A DNA stretch of 21,130 bases from the NCBI GenBank assembly GCA_964635875.1, contig CAZWRK010000067.1, positions 1 through 21,130 on the forward strand, written 5' to 3'. Origin of the DNA: CAZWRK01 sp964635875 (GTDB lineage: Bacteria > Pseudomonadota > Gammaproteobacteria > Burkholderiales > Aquaspirillaceae). Position 1 is the stretch's first letter. Every line of letters starts with the position of its first letter. The notes beneath the pieces are model-generated. The model saw only the letters and a program-made list of their open reading frames with translations. It ran no database searches and was not told the DNA's origin. Both the position numbers and the translations under genes were made by a program. Shown piece after piece: positions 1 through 6,966 of the stretch.

Positions 1-2
1 AA

Positions 3-455
3 TCAATCCGCCGCGCGCACAATCACCACCGGCACTTTCGCTTCACGCAAGACGGACTCAGCCACGCTGCCCATCAACAAATGCGCCAAACCGGTGCGGC
101 CATGCGTGCCCATCACCATCATATCGGCGGCTTGTTCGTTGGCGTAGCTGAGCAAAATTTTAGCAATCTCGGAGCCTGCCCCCCAGCACTCCAACACCTT
201 GGTGCGATGCGTCACGGTGCCCGCATCGACCTCGCTTAAAATCGTTGTCAGCACTTCTTCGCCGTGGCGCTCGGCCATCATCCGCGCCTTCATGCCGTCG
301 CGTTGGCTGCTGTCCTCAAAAACCAGTTCATACATATTGACGACATGCACCACATGTAACGTCGCCTGCGCCTGCCGCGCCAAACACACCGCATGGGTCA
401 ACGCTTGACGCGCCAAAGCACTGCTATCCACTGCCACCACGATATTTTGATACAT
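3..455 (-). CDS. Universal stress protein, UspA family
   Basis: This is a 150-residue single-domain Usp protein, a typical length for the family. It begins with the beta-strand MYQNIVVAVDSS, which carries the conserved acidic residue (Asp10). It ends with the nucleotide-binding pattern G-2x-G-9x-G-S, seen as Gly116, Gly119, Gly129 and Ser130 and followed by the VPVVIV strand. That pattern belongs to the ATP-binding UspA subgroup, so it probably binds ATP in the cytoplasm; its physiological role cannot be read from sequence. The frame is open upstream to 491, but I chose the ATG at 455 because the homologous N-terminus starts there and a GGAG ribosome site lies seven bases upstream. The stop codon is at 3-5, so the gene is complete. 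It diverges from the yqiA-like gene across 110 bases. Confidence 0.92.
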   Translation of the reverse strand: MYQNIVVAVDSSALARQALTHAVCLARQAQATLHVVHVVNMYELVFEDSSQRDGMKARMMAERHGEEVLTTILSEVDAGTVTHRTKVLECWGAGSEIAKILLSYANEQAADMMVMGTHGRTGLAHLLMGSVAESVLREAKVPVVIVRAAD

Positions 456-565
456 GAACGTTCTCCAAGAGAAAAATGGGCCAGACCTCATGCAAGCAGA
501 ATAAGCGGATTACGGCGAAAAAAGCGTAAAATTTGATGAATTTTTTCCTCACGGCAAGGCACACA

Positions 566-1141
566 ATGCAGCACATTATTTATCTACATGGTTTTTTATC
601 AGGGCCGCGCGCGGGCAAAGCCGAACAATTGCGTGAATATATGGAAGCACAGGGACTCGGCGCGTATTTTCATGCGCCAGCATTGCCGGTCGATCCGCTC
701 ACCGCAATTTTGCACGCCGAAGCCGAGATTATTGACTTGGATTTTGCGCCGTTTTTACTGGTCGGCAGTTCGCTGGGGGGATTTTATGCCACGGTTTTGG
801 CCGAAAAATGGAATGCTCCAGCGGTGTTGATCAATCCGGCGGTGCGCCCCTATGAACGCGCACAACATTTTGTCGGGGTGCACACCCATTACCACAGCGG
901 TGAAACCGTGATCGTCAAACCCGATTTTCCCCACACCCTTGCCGGTTTAGAGCCGGACAGCATTCAGGCCGATCGTTATTGGTTGCTGACGTGTACCGAA
1001 GATGAAACGCTTGACGCCCAAGCGGGCATTGAATACTACGCAGGTTGTCGGCAAAGCATCGAGCAAGGCGGAAACCACGCCTTCCCGATGTTTGCCAACT
1101 ATCTCGAAGAGATTGTCAATCTAGCCAAAGCAGGCGCTTAG
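566..1141 (+). CDS. yqiA: YqiA-type alpha/beta-hydrolase (esterase)
   Basis: The protein is 191 residues, close to the size of E. coli YqiA (about 193). It opens with IIYLHGFLSGP, the oxyanion-loop HGF strand of the UPF0227/YqiA esterases. It carries the nucleophile elbow GSSLGG with Ser69 as likely catalytic serine, and a C-terminal GGNHAF giving His171. The acid is probably Asp146 or Asp150. Family members hydrolyse short acyl esters in the cytoplasm and the natural substrate is unknown. The frame is open from 533, but the ATG at 566 has an AAGG site six bases upstream and matches the family start. Its TAG stop overlaps the purC stop on the other strand. A TAAAAT at 527-532 could be a -10 element, but I see no matching -35. 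Confidence 0.85.
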   Translation: MQHIIYLHGFLSGPRAGKAEQLREYMEAQGLGAYFHAPALPVDPLTAILHAEAEIIDLDFAPFLLVGSSLGGFYATVLAEKWNAPAVLINPAVRPYERAQHFVGVHTHYHSGETVIVKPDFPHTLAGLEPDSIQADRYWLLTCTEDETLDAQAGIEYYAGCRQSIEQGGNHAFPMFANYLEEIVNLAKAGA

Positions 1142-2001
1142 GCGGTCAGTTTAACGAGGGCTTCGCGATATTTTTCAGCGGTTTTTTCGCGAACTTCGAG
1201 CGGAACGGTCGGGGCGGGCGCTTGTTTATTCCAGCCGCTCGCTTCGAGCCAATCCCGCACAAACTGCTTATCGAACGACGGCGGATTGGTGCCTTCGGCA
1301 TAGCTTTCGGCAGGCCAGAACCGGCTCGAGTCCGGCGTTAACGCCTCATCCATCAGCACCAAAGTGCCATCTTCATCCAAGCCAAATTCAAACTTGGTAT
1401 CGCAAATAATGATGCCGCGTGTCGCCGCATATTCGGCAGCCGCCACATACAAGGCAATCGCGGTATCACGGACTTTGGCGGCCAATTCGGCACCGATCAC
1501 TTGCTCACACTGCGCAAAGCTAATGTTTTCGTCGTGATCGCCCACAGCGGCTTTGGTCGAAGGCGTGAAAATCGGTTGCGGCAGTTTGGCGGATTCTTTC
1601 AAGCCCGCGGGTAATGCGATACCGCACACGGTGCCGGACTTCTGATATTCCTTCCAGCCCGAACCGGCCAAATAGCCGCGCACAATCGCTTCGACCGCAA
1701 CCGGCTTGAGGCGTTTTGCGACCACTGCGCGCCCCTCAACCAGCGGCACATCATCTGCGCTCACCACCGATTCAGGGGTATCGCCGGTCAGATGATTCGG
1801 TACCAAATCTTTGAGTTGCTCAAACCAGAAGTTTGAAATGGCGGTCAAAATTTGACCTTTACCCGGAATCGGGTCGTCCAAAATCACGTCAAAAGCAGAC
1901 AAGCGATCCGAAGCGACCATCAACATCCGCCGATCGTCAATTTCGTACAAATCCCGCACTTTGCCGGAGTAGATTTTTTTAAGACTAGAAAGCTGGCTCA
2001 T
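1138..2001 (-). CDS. purC: Phosphoribosylaminoimidazole-succinocarboxamide synthase (SAICAR synthetase)
   Basis: PurC joins CAIR and aspartate using ATP to give SAICAR in de novo purine synthesis. The 287-residue protein has the family landmarks in order: a GKVRDLYEI nucleotide loop near the N-terminus, SDRLSAFDV, the EAIVRGYLAGSGWKEY segment, TPSTKA-x-GDHDENI, and the C-terminal DTKFEFG and DEALTPDSSRFW motifs. It belongs to the longer form of the enzyme (about 290-300 residues). A TTG six bases upstream extends the frame, but the ATG at 2001 is preferred because AAGGA sits seven bases before it. It is third in a purE-purK-purC operon, 30 bases after purK. Its TAA stop overlaps the TAG of the convergent yqiA-like gene, leaving no room for a terminator between them. 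Confidence 0.96.
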   Translation of the reverse strand: MSQLSSLKKIYSGKVRDLYEIDDRRMLMVASDRLSAFDVILDDPIPGKGQILTAISNFWFEQLKDLVPNHLTGDTPESVVSADDVPLVEGRAVVAKRLKPVAVEAIVRGYLAGSGWKEYQKSGTVCGIALPAGLKESAKLPQPIFTPSTKAAVGDHDENISFAQCEQVIGAELAAKVRDTAIALYVAAAEYAATRGIIICDTKFEFGLDEDGTLVLMDEALTPDSSRFWPAESYAEGTNPPSFDKQFVRDWLEASGWNKQAPAPTVPLEVREKTAEKYREALVKLTA

Positions 2002-2031
2002 AAACAATCCTTAAAACAGAGTCGGGCGAGG

Positions 2032-3165
2032 TTACAGGGTGTCTTTAATCGCTCGCGCTTGATCCAGCGCGTCTTCGACTTGCGCGGCCAGCACCGTGAA
2101 GTGGCCCATTTTGCGACCGGCACGCGCTTCGCGTTTGCCATATAAATGCAGATGAATATTCGGCGCTTCGCTCAGAACCGCCCAATTCGGTGCTTGACCC
2201 TGACTGCCCCATACATCACCCAACAGATTCACCATCACCACCGGCGACAGCAAACGGCAATCGCCCGGCAACAGATGGCACATGGCGCGCACTTGTTGCT
2301 GATATTGGTCGGTGACACAAGCGTCAATGGTGTAGTGGCCGGAGTTGTGCGGACGCGGGGCGATTTCATTAATCACTAAAGCATCATCGTCCAACACAAA
2401 GAATTCGACCGCCAACACGCCGACGTAATTCAGGGCTTCTGCGAGCTGCATCGCCATCGCTTGCGCCTGTTGCGCTAGATCGGGTGCAATCCGTGCAGGC
2501 ACAATCGACTCATCGAGAATGCCATTTTCGTGGCGGTTTTCAGCAACGGGAAAACAGGTCATCTGTGCCGCGCTAACGCGGGTCACAATCGCCGACACTT
2601 CCAATTTCAGCGGCAGCATTTTTTCGAGCACACAGGCTTGGCCGCCCAAATCGGCATACGCGGCGCGCGCCTCTTCGGCAGTTTTCACACGGACTTGGCC
2701 TTTGCCGTCGTAGCCCAAGCGCGCGGTTTTGAGGATGCCGGGCAAGTACGGTGTTAAATCGCAGGCCAGCTGTTCGACCGACTCAATCGCCAAATACGGA
2801 GCAGTTCGCAAACCGGCTTTGTTGATCCAACTTTTTTCTTGGATGCGATCTTGAGCAATCGCCACGCAATCACCGGACGGACTGACCCGAGTGCTTTGCG
2901 CCAAAAAGCGCATGGAGTCGGCGTTGACGTTTTCGAATTCGGTGGTGACGGCGGCACAGGTTTTGGCCATCGTTTCGAGCGCGGCGCGGTCGTTGAAAGG
3001 CGCGCACAAATGCACGTCAGCAAACTCAGCGGCGGGGGCATTTTCATCGGGATCGAGCACGGTGACGCGATAACCCATGGTTTTGGCCGCGACGGTAAAC
3101 ATCCGCCCGAGCTGCCCGCCGCCCAAAATGCCCAGCATGGCGGGTGGAAGAATTGCATGCGCCAT
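2032..3165 (-). CDS. purK: N5-carboxyaminoimidazole ribonucleotide synthase (ATPase subunit PurK)
   Basis: PurK uses ATP and bicarbonate to carboxylate AIR to N5-CAIR, which PurE then rearranges. The protein is 377 residues. It starts with the dinucleotide-like loop ILGGGQLGRM (residues 13-22). It continues as an ATP-grasp enzyme, with a lysine-bearing strand around KTARLGYDGKGQ and the metal-binding NEIAPRPHNSGHYT segment in the C-terminal half. The start ATG (3163-3165) shares one base with the purE stop (TAATG arrangement). A GAGGTGG ribosome site lies inside the end of purE, which suggests translational coupling. Presence of PurK together with class I PurE shows the bacterial two-step N5-CAIR route. 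Confidence 0.96.
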   Translation of the reverse strand: MAHAILPPAMLGILGGGQLGRMFTVAAKTMGYRVTVLDPDENAPAAEFADVHLCAPFNDRAALETMAKTCAAVTTEFENVNADSMRFLAQSTRVSPSGDCVAIAQDRIQEKSWINKAGLRTAPYLAIESVEQLACDLTPYLPGILKTARLGYDGKGQVRVKTAEEARAAYADLGGQACVLEKMLPLKLEVSAIVTRVSAAQMTCFPVAENRHENGILDESIVPARIAPDLAQQAQAMAMQLAEALNYVGVLAVEFFVLDDDALVINEIAPRPHNSGHYTIDACVTDQYQQQVRAMCHLLPGDCRLLSPVVMVNLLGDVWGSQGQAPNWAVLSEAPNIHLHLYGKREARAGRKMGHFTVLAAQVEDALDQARAIKDTL

Positions 3166-3656
3166 TATGCGTCCACCTCAGGGAGTTCCATCGCCAGCAC
3201 GGTTTGCTTTTGCGCTTCGCGGAAGGCTTTTAATTTTTCCGCCAACACGGGGTCGGTTGTCGCCAACATCGCCACCGCAAACAGGGCCGCATTCGCTGCA
3301 CCCGCTTCACCAATCGCAAACGTCGCGACGGGAATGCCTTTGGGCATTTGCACAATCGACAATAAAGAATCTTCGCCGCGCAAGTATTTGCTCGGCACCG
3401 GCACGCCCAATACCGGTACATGGGTTTTAGCTGCCAGCATCCCCGGCAAATGAGCCGCCCCGCCTGCACCGGCAATAATGGCTTTTAGGCCGCGCGCTTC
3501 AGCACTGTCGGCGTACTCAAATAAAAGCTCCGGTGTGCGATGCGCAGAAACCACGCGGGTTTCAAAGGAAATGTCGAATTGCTTGAGAAAGCGGGCGGCG
3601 TTTTCCATAACAGGCCAGTCGCTATTGCTGCCCATGACGATGCCGATGTGTACCAT
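3165..3656 (-). CDS. purE: N5-carboxyaminoimidazole ribonucleotide mutase (PurE)
   Basis: PurE moves the carboxyl group of N5-CAIR to carbon 4, giving CAIR. The protein is 163 residues, normal for class I PurE. It has the substrate loop GSNSDWPVM (residues 9-17), the VSAHRTP motif carrying the catalytic histidine (His39), the GAGGAAHLPGM loop (63-73) and the VPVPSKYLRGEDSL segment. It is the first gene of purEKC and overlaps purK by one base. The ATG at 3656 matches the family N-terminus, although no clear Shine-Dalgarno sequence precedes it. The 84 bases between cpoB and purE hold no convincing promoter or terminator, so both an own promoter and read-through from the tol-pal genes remain possible. 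Confidence 0.97.
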   Translation of the reverse strand: MVHIGIVMGSNSDWPVMENAARFLKQFDISFETRVVSAHRTPELLFEYADSAEARGLKAIIAGAGGAAHLPGMLAAKTHVPVLGVPVPSKYLRGEDSLLSIVQMPKGIPVATFAIGEAGAANAALFAVAMLATTDPVLAEKLKAFREAQKQTVLAMELPEVDA

Positions 3657-3740
3657 GTCGAGATGCTCAGAAAAAACGTGATGGTAAGCCAGTCCGAAGA
3701 GTGGCCGTGAATGCTTTTTGAGGAAAAGCGTAATAAACCC

Positions 3741-4535
3741 TTAGTTTTTCGCCTGTTGTTGGCGAACTTTGGCGGCTGCGTCGCTCTTTGGGAAGCGGCG
3801 CAAAAGCTTGTCCCAGCTGGCTTTGGCCGCGCTGGCATTGCCTAATTCGCTATAGCAGTTGCCGATATTGCGCAGTGCTTCGGGCACTTTGGCATGCTCG
3901 GGGTTAGCATCAACAAATTTTTGCTGCGTCGTGGCGGCTAACTGATATTGCTTTTCGGCGGTGTAGGCCACGCCGAGCCAATACTGAGCATCGGCCGCTT
4001 GGCGCGCTTCGGGATTCTTGCTGATAAAACCTTTGAGTGCGGTCACAGCTGCAGCAAAGTTACGCGCCCGCAAAATGTCCAAAGCCTTATTAAACTCGGC
4101 ACTCACCGCTTCCGCATTTGCAGCGCTGGTATTGCTGGCGGCTGCAGTCGCCGGTGCGGCGGTCGTGCTCGCCGCTGGCGTAGAGGCGCTGGTCGCGGGA
4201 GCAGAAGCGACCGGCCGCGCCGTGCCGCCTTCGAGCGGCGCAAGACGCTGATCCAGATCGTTATACAGATCGTTTTGGCGCTTTTGAGTGGTTTGCAAAT
4301 TGTAGTTCAGCAGCTCAATATCGCCGCGCATTTTGGCGTTTTCCACCGTCAGGCGCTCGACCTGATTGACCATTTCCAGCAATTTTTCGTTGCCGATTTT
4401 GCTTTCAAGCTCGGTCAAACGATTTTGGGCGCGCTGATCAACTTCTGATAAACGCCGGCGAGTATCGTCCACATCCGAGACGCTGGCACAACCAGCAAAA
4501 AGGAGGACGCACAAAATAGACAGAGGTGTTTTCAT
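3741..4535 (-). CDS. cpoB: Tol-Pal system protein CpoB (YbgF), probable lipoprotein form
   Basis: CpoB links the Tol machine to peptidoglycan synthesis by PBP1B during constriction. The 264-residue protein shows three parts. The first is an N-terminal signal ending in FAGC with Cys16. The second is a coiled-coil trimerisation region of about residues 20-100, rich in Glu, Gln, Asn and Leu. The third, after an Ala/Thr linker near 105-140, is a C-terminal set of TPR helices (for example QYWLGVAYTAEKQY and ALRNIGNCYSELGN). The cysteine suggests lipidation, whereas E. coli CpoB is a soluble periplasmic protein; this is an inference. It lies directly downstream of pal, as is usual. The ATG at 4535 gives a sensible signal peptide. 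A TTG at 4541 is also in frame, and neither has a good ribosome site. Confidence 0.9.
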   Translation of the reverse strand: MKTPLSILCVLLFAGCASVSDVDDTRRRLSEVDQRAQNRLTELESKIGNEKLLEMVNQVERLTVENAKMRGDIELLNYNLQTTQKRQNDLYNDLDQRLAPLEGGTARPVASAPATSASTPAASTTAAPATAAASNTSAANAEAVSAEFNKALDILRARNFAAAVTALKGFISKNPEARQAADAQYWLGVAYTAEKQYQLAATTQQKFVDANPEHAKVPEALRNIGNCYSELGNASAAKASWDKLLRRFPKSDAAAKVRQQQAKN

Positions 4536-4552
4536 GGGCAATATCGTAGCGA

Positions 4553-4597
4553 CAAGAAAGGGAAAAGGCGCTGCCGCCAGATGAGGCAGTCAGCGCC
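4553..4597 (-). terminator. Possible terminator or attenuator between pal and cpoB
   Basis: Read on the minus strand, GGCGCTG (4597-4591) pairs with CAGCGCC (4573-4567), a perfect 7-bp GC-rich stem. It has further possible pairing inside the loop and is followed at once by TTTTCCCTTTCTT. It lies 19 bases after the pal stop and before cpoB. The interrupted T tract suggests partial rather than full termination, which would lower cpoB expression relative to pal. Confidence 0.45.
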
Positions 4598-4616
4598 AAC
4601 GCATGCGCGAAAGCGA

Positions 4617-5180
4617 TTACTCGCCGTCGTAAACGATGTCGTCGCGACGGTTTTCAGCGTGATCCGCTTCGGTGGTGCCGCTTGCACGCGGTTTTTCTTT
4701 ACCGAAGCTCACCGCTTCAAGTTGTGCTTCAGGCACGCCCAACACACGCATCATTTTTTTGACGCTCTCGGCGCGGCGCTGACCCAAGGCCAAGTTATAT
4801 TCGCTGCTGCCGCGAATATCGGTATTGCCTTGAATCACCGCTTTACGGGCGGTGTTTTTCTTCAGATACACCGAATGCGCTTCGACAATCGGCTTCGCTG
4901 CGGCATTGATGGCAGAGCTGTCAAAGTCAAAGTACACGCTGCGTTTGGACAAGATATTGGCCGGATCTTTCAGCGGATCAAGACTGCCATTGGCCCCATT
5001 CGCGCCGTTCATTCCCGAGCCGTTGATGCCCATCCCGCCATCCATGCCGGAGCCGTTGGCACCATTCATGCCGTTCATTCCGTTCATGCCGTTACCTGCA
5101 GCGCCATCCACCGGCTTGGTGCTAGAACACGCCGCCAAAGCGCCGGTGACCATCACTGCCATCAGAATTTTTTTCCACAT
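4617..5180 (-). CDS. pal: Peptidoglycan-associated lipoprotein Pal
   Basis: Pal anchors the outer membrane to peptidoglycan and binds TolB. The 187-residue precursor has a lipoprotein signal with lipobox LAAC (Cys18). The next residue is Ser rather than Asp, consistent with sorting to the outer membrane. Residues 30-66 are an unusual Asn-Gly-rich repeat linker. The OmpA-like domain follows (about 76-187): YFDFDSSAI, then GNTDIRG with Asp121, then NLALGQRRAESV with Arg136. Asp121 and Arg136 have the spacing of the two diaminopimelate-binding residues in OmpA-type domains. The ATG at 5180 has a GAGAGG ribosome site eight bases upstream. It follows tolB by 66 bases and precedes cpoB, the standard order. 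The OmpA domain is canonical; only the linker is odd. Confidence 0.96.
   Translation of the reverse strand: MWKKILMAVMVTGALAACSSTKPVDGAAGNGMNGMNGMNGANGSGMDGGMGINGSGMNGANGANGSLDPLKDPANILSKRSVYFDFDSSAINAAAKPIVEAHSVYLKKNTARKAVIQGNTDIRGSSEYNLALGQRRAESVKKMMRVLGVPEAQLEAVSFGKEKPRASGTTEADHAENRRDDIVYDGE
4983..5093 (-). repeat. Asn-Gly tandem repeat linker in Pal (9-bp units)
   Basis: This codes for Pal residues 30-66, which are built from triplets of the type Met-Asn-Gly, Ala-Asn-Gly, Gly-Met-Asp and Ile-Asn-Gly. Three successive MNG units are encoded by nearly identical 9-bp copies (CCGTTCATG-like on the plus strand, about 5062-5090), with diverged copies down to 4983. The run links the lipid anchor to the peptidoglycan-binding domain and should be flexible. 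Confidence 0.8.
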
Positions 5181-5246
5181 CTTTAAGACCTCTCTATACG
5201 TTTAGCGACACACGTCGTGCCATCACAACTGCCCACCGATTGAGAA

Positions 5247-6542
5247 TTAGCGCGGCGGGAACGGCCCCCAAGCTGGAGCACGAATTTCACCACCCGGTGT
5301 TGTCAGCTTCGTACGCGTCTGACCATCGCGGCTGACGGTATACAGTACACCCCGTCCACCTGACTCGCTGGCATACAGCACCAGTTTGCCATTGGGCGCA
5401 AAGCTCGGAGATTCATCATAAGGACCCGTGCCGATTTGATTGGCAGGCCCGCCCCCAAATTCTTGCAGCATTACCTTATAACGTCCACCTTCACGGCGGA
5501 CAAAGGCAAATGCTTGATTATCGGGGCTGACCGCAGGCGACACATTGTAGTTGCCCTCATAGGTCAGGCGCGTCGCCGCACCACCACTCGCAGACATCGC
5601 ATACACCTGCGGGCCACCTGCGCGGTCGGAGGTGAACAAAATCCGACTGCCATCGGCAGAATACGCGGGTTCGGTGTCAATGCCCTGACTAAAGCTCAAA
5701 CGGCTAGCCGCGCCGCCATCAGCAGGAATCTGATAAATCTGAGAATTGCCCTCGCCGGTCAACACGACCGCCAAGCGACTGCCATCAGGCGAAAACGCGG
5801 GGGCTGAATTAGACCCCTTAAAGCTTGCAACAGCCTTACGATAACCATTCGCCAACATGTGGACATACACCACCGGCTTTTTGGTTTCAAACGAGACATA
5901 CGCCAAACGACCGCCATCAGGACTCCATGTCGGCGAAATAATCGGCTCCGAAGAACGCAGAATCGTTTGCGGGTTGCCGCCGTCGGAATCAGCCACTTGC
6001 AACGAGAACATCTTGCCTTGCTTCAACACATAGGCAATTTTGGTATTCGCCAAGCCACGCTGACCGGTCAGCGCTTGATAAATCATGTCGGCGATGGTGT
6101 GCGCTAAAGCGCGTGACTGATTCGGCGCAATCGAAAAGGTGCTACTGGTCAACACCTGCTTGCGTGCTGCATCGACCAAGCTAAATTCGACCGTCACTTG
6201 GCCGGCGTTTTGCGCCACCACTCGACCCACCGCAATCGCCATCGCGCCGGTGGGCGCCCATGCCGGCCAGTCAATTTGATTTGCGGCCACCGGCTGATTC
6301 GCGACCGTTTTAGTGTCGATCATGCGGAATTCGCCGGTGCGTGCCAAATCGCTATTAATAATGGCACTCAAGCCACCGGGTAAGGCATTTTCAAGCCCAA
6401 AAGGCACAATCGCGACGGGATGCCGATTGGCACCGCCCCCGACAATTTCAATGGTCATATCGGCGCGCGCGGTGTTGGCAAACAGCACCAAGCCCGCCGC
6501 CATCACACATGCCACATTCCATAATGCTTTGATTCTTTTCAC
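5247..6542 (-). CDS. tolB: Tol-Pal system periplasmic beta-propeller protein TolB
   Basis: TolB is the periplasmic partner that shuttles between Pal and TolA. The 431-residue precursor has a signal peptide of about 27 residues ending ANTARA. An N-terminal alpha/beta domain follows (VAIVPFGLENAL and SDLARTGEFRMID). The C-terminal part is a six-bladed propeller whose blades show the PD40 pattern, including SPTWSPDGGRLAYVS, APAFSPDGSRLAVV, EPAYSADGSRILF, SPAVSPDNQAFAF and SPSFAPNGKLVLY. The start is a GTG at 6540-6542, supported by an AGGAAGGG ribosome site and by the signal peptide. It lies 37 bases after tolA and before pal, so it belongs to the tol operon. Confidence 0.96.
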   Translation of the reverse strand: MKRIKALWNVACVMAAGLVLFANTARADMTIEIVGGGANRHPVAIVPFGLENALPGGLSAIINSDLARTGEFRMIDTKTVANQPVAANQIDWPAWAPTGAMAIAVGRVVAQNAGQVTVEFSLVDAARKQVLTSSTFSIAPNQSRALAHTIADMIYQALTGQRGLANTKIAYVLKQGKMFSLQVADSDGGNPQTILRSSEPIISPTWSPDGGRLAYVSFETKKPVVYVHMLANGYRKAVASFKGSNSAPAFSPDGSRLAVVLTGEGNSQIYQIPADGGAASRLSFSQGIDTEPAYSADGSRILFTSDRAGGPQVYAMSASGGAATRLTYEGNYNVSPAVSPDNQAFAFVRREGGRYKVMLQEFGGGPANQIGTGPYDESPSFAPNGKLVLYASESGGRGVLYTVSRDGQTRTKLTTPGGEIRAPAWGPFPPR

Positions 6543-6579
6543 GGTCGCCCTTCCTTTAAAGGTGATTTAGCAGGCCGGA

Positions 6580-6866
6580 TTATTTAGGCCGGAATTCCAG
6601 TTTAATTTTGCGTACTTCCGAGAAGTTCATCCCAGCAGGCAAGGGTGGGAATATCCGTGCCGCAAGCACCGCTTTTTGCACCGCTTCATCATATTGATCA
6701 TTGCCGCTGGACTGCAAAAGCTTCACGTCCCGCACTTCCAAACTTGGCAACAAGGTCACTTCGACCACCGCTTTGGGGTTGCCATGAATATCGTCGGGAA
6801 CTTTGACCAACGGCCGCACCCGCGAAATCACTTTCGCCGCATATTCACCCGCACCCGAATGACTGC
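6580..6866 (-). CDS. tolA: TolA, C-terminal part (cut by assembly gap)
   Basis: These 94 residues are the TolA/TonB-like domain III, open at the 5' end because it runs into the run of Ns. It begins SHSGAGEYAAKVISRVRP, has the conserved strand NPKAVVEVTLLPSLEV, a VKLLQSSGNDQYDEAV helix and the closing KIKLEFRP strand. This domain contacts TolB and Pal in the periplasm. It is the same gene as the 6967-7904 piece. The two reading frames do not line up across 100 Ns, but the gap length is nominal, so this is not evidence of a frameshift. Confidence 0.9.
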
Positions 6867-6966
6867 NNNNNNNNNNNNNNNNNNNNNNNNNNNNNNNNNN
6901 NNNNNNNNNNNNNNNNNNNNNNNNNNNNNNNNNNNNNNNNNNNNNNNNNNNNNNNNNNNNNNNNNN
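6867..6966. other. Assembly gap of 100 N inside tolA
   Basis: Exactly 100 undetermined bases join the two tolA pieces. The round length points to a scaffold placeholder. For one intact tolA frame the true missing length must leave remainder 2 when divided by 3, whereas 100 leaves remainder 1. The lost part codes for the junction between the linker and the C-terminal domain. Confidence 0.95.

Noticed and set aside
2839..3453. 204-codon plus-strand open frame over purK and purE
   Set aside because: It spans the junction of two clear minus-strand enzymes and has no domain or ribosome site.
3657..3740. PurR-like operator upstream of purE (an ACGTTTTTTC stretch on the minus strand)
   Set aside because: Only one half resembles the known PurR box and there is no dyad.
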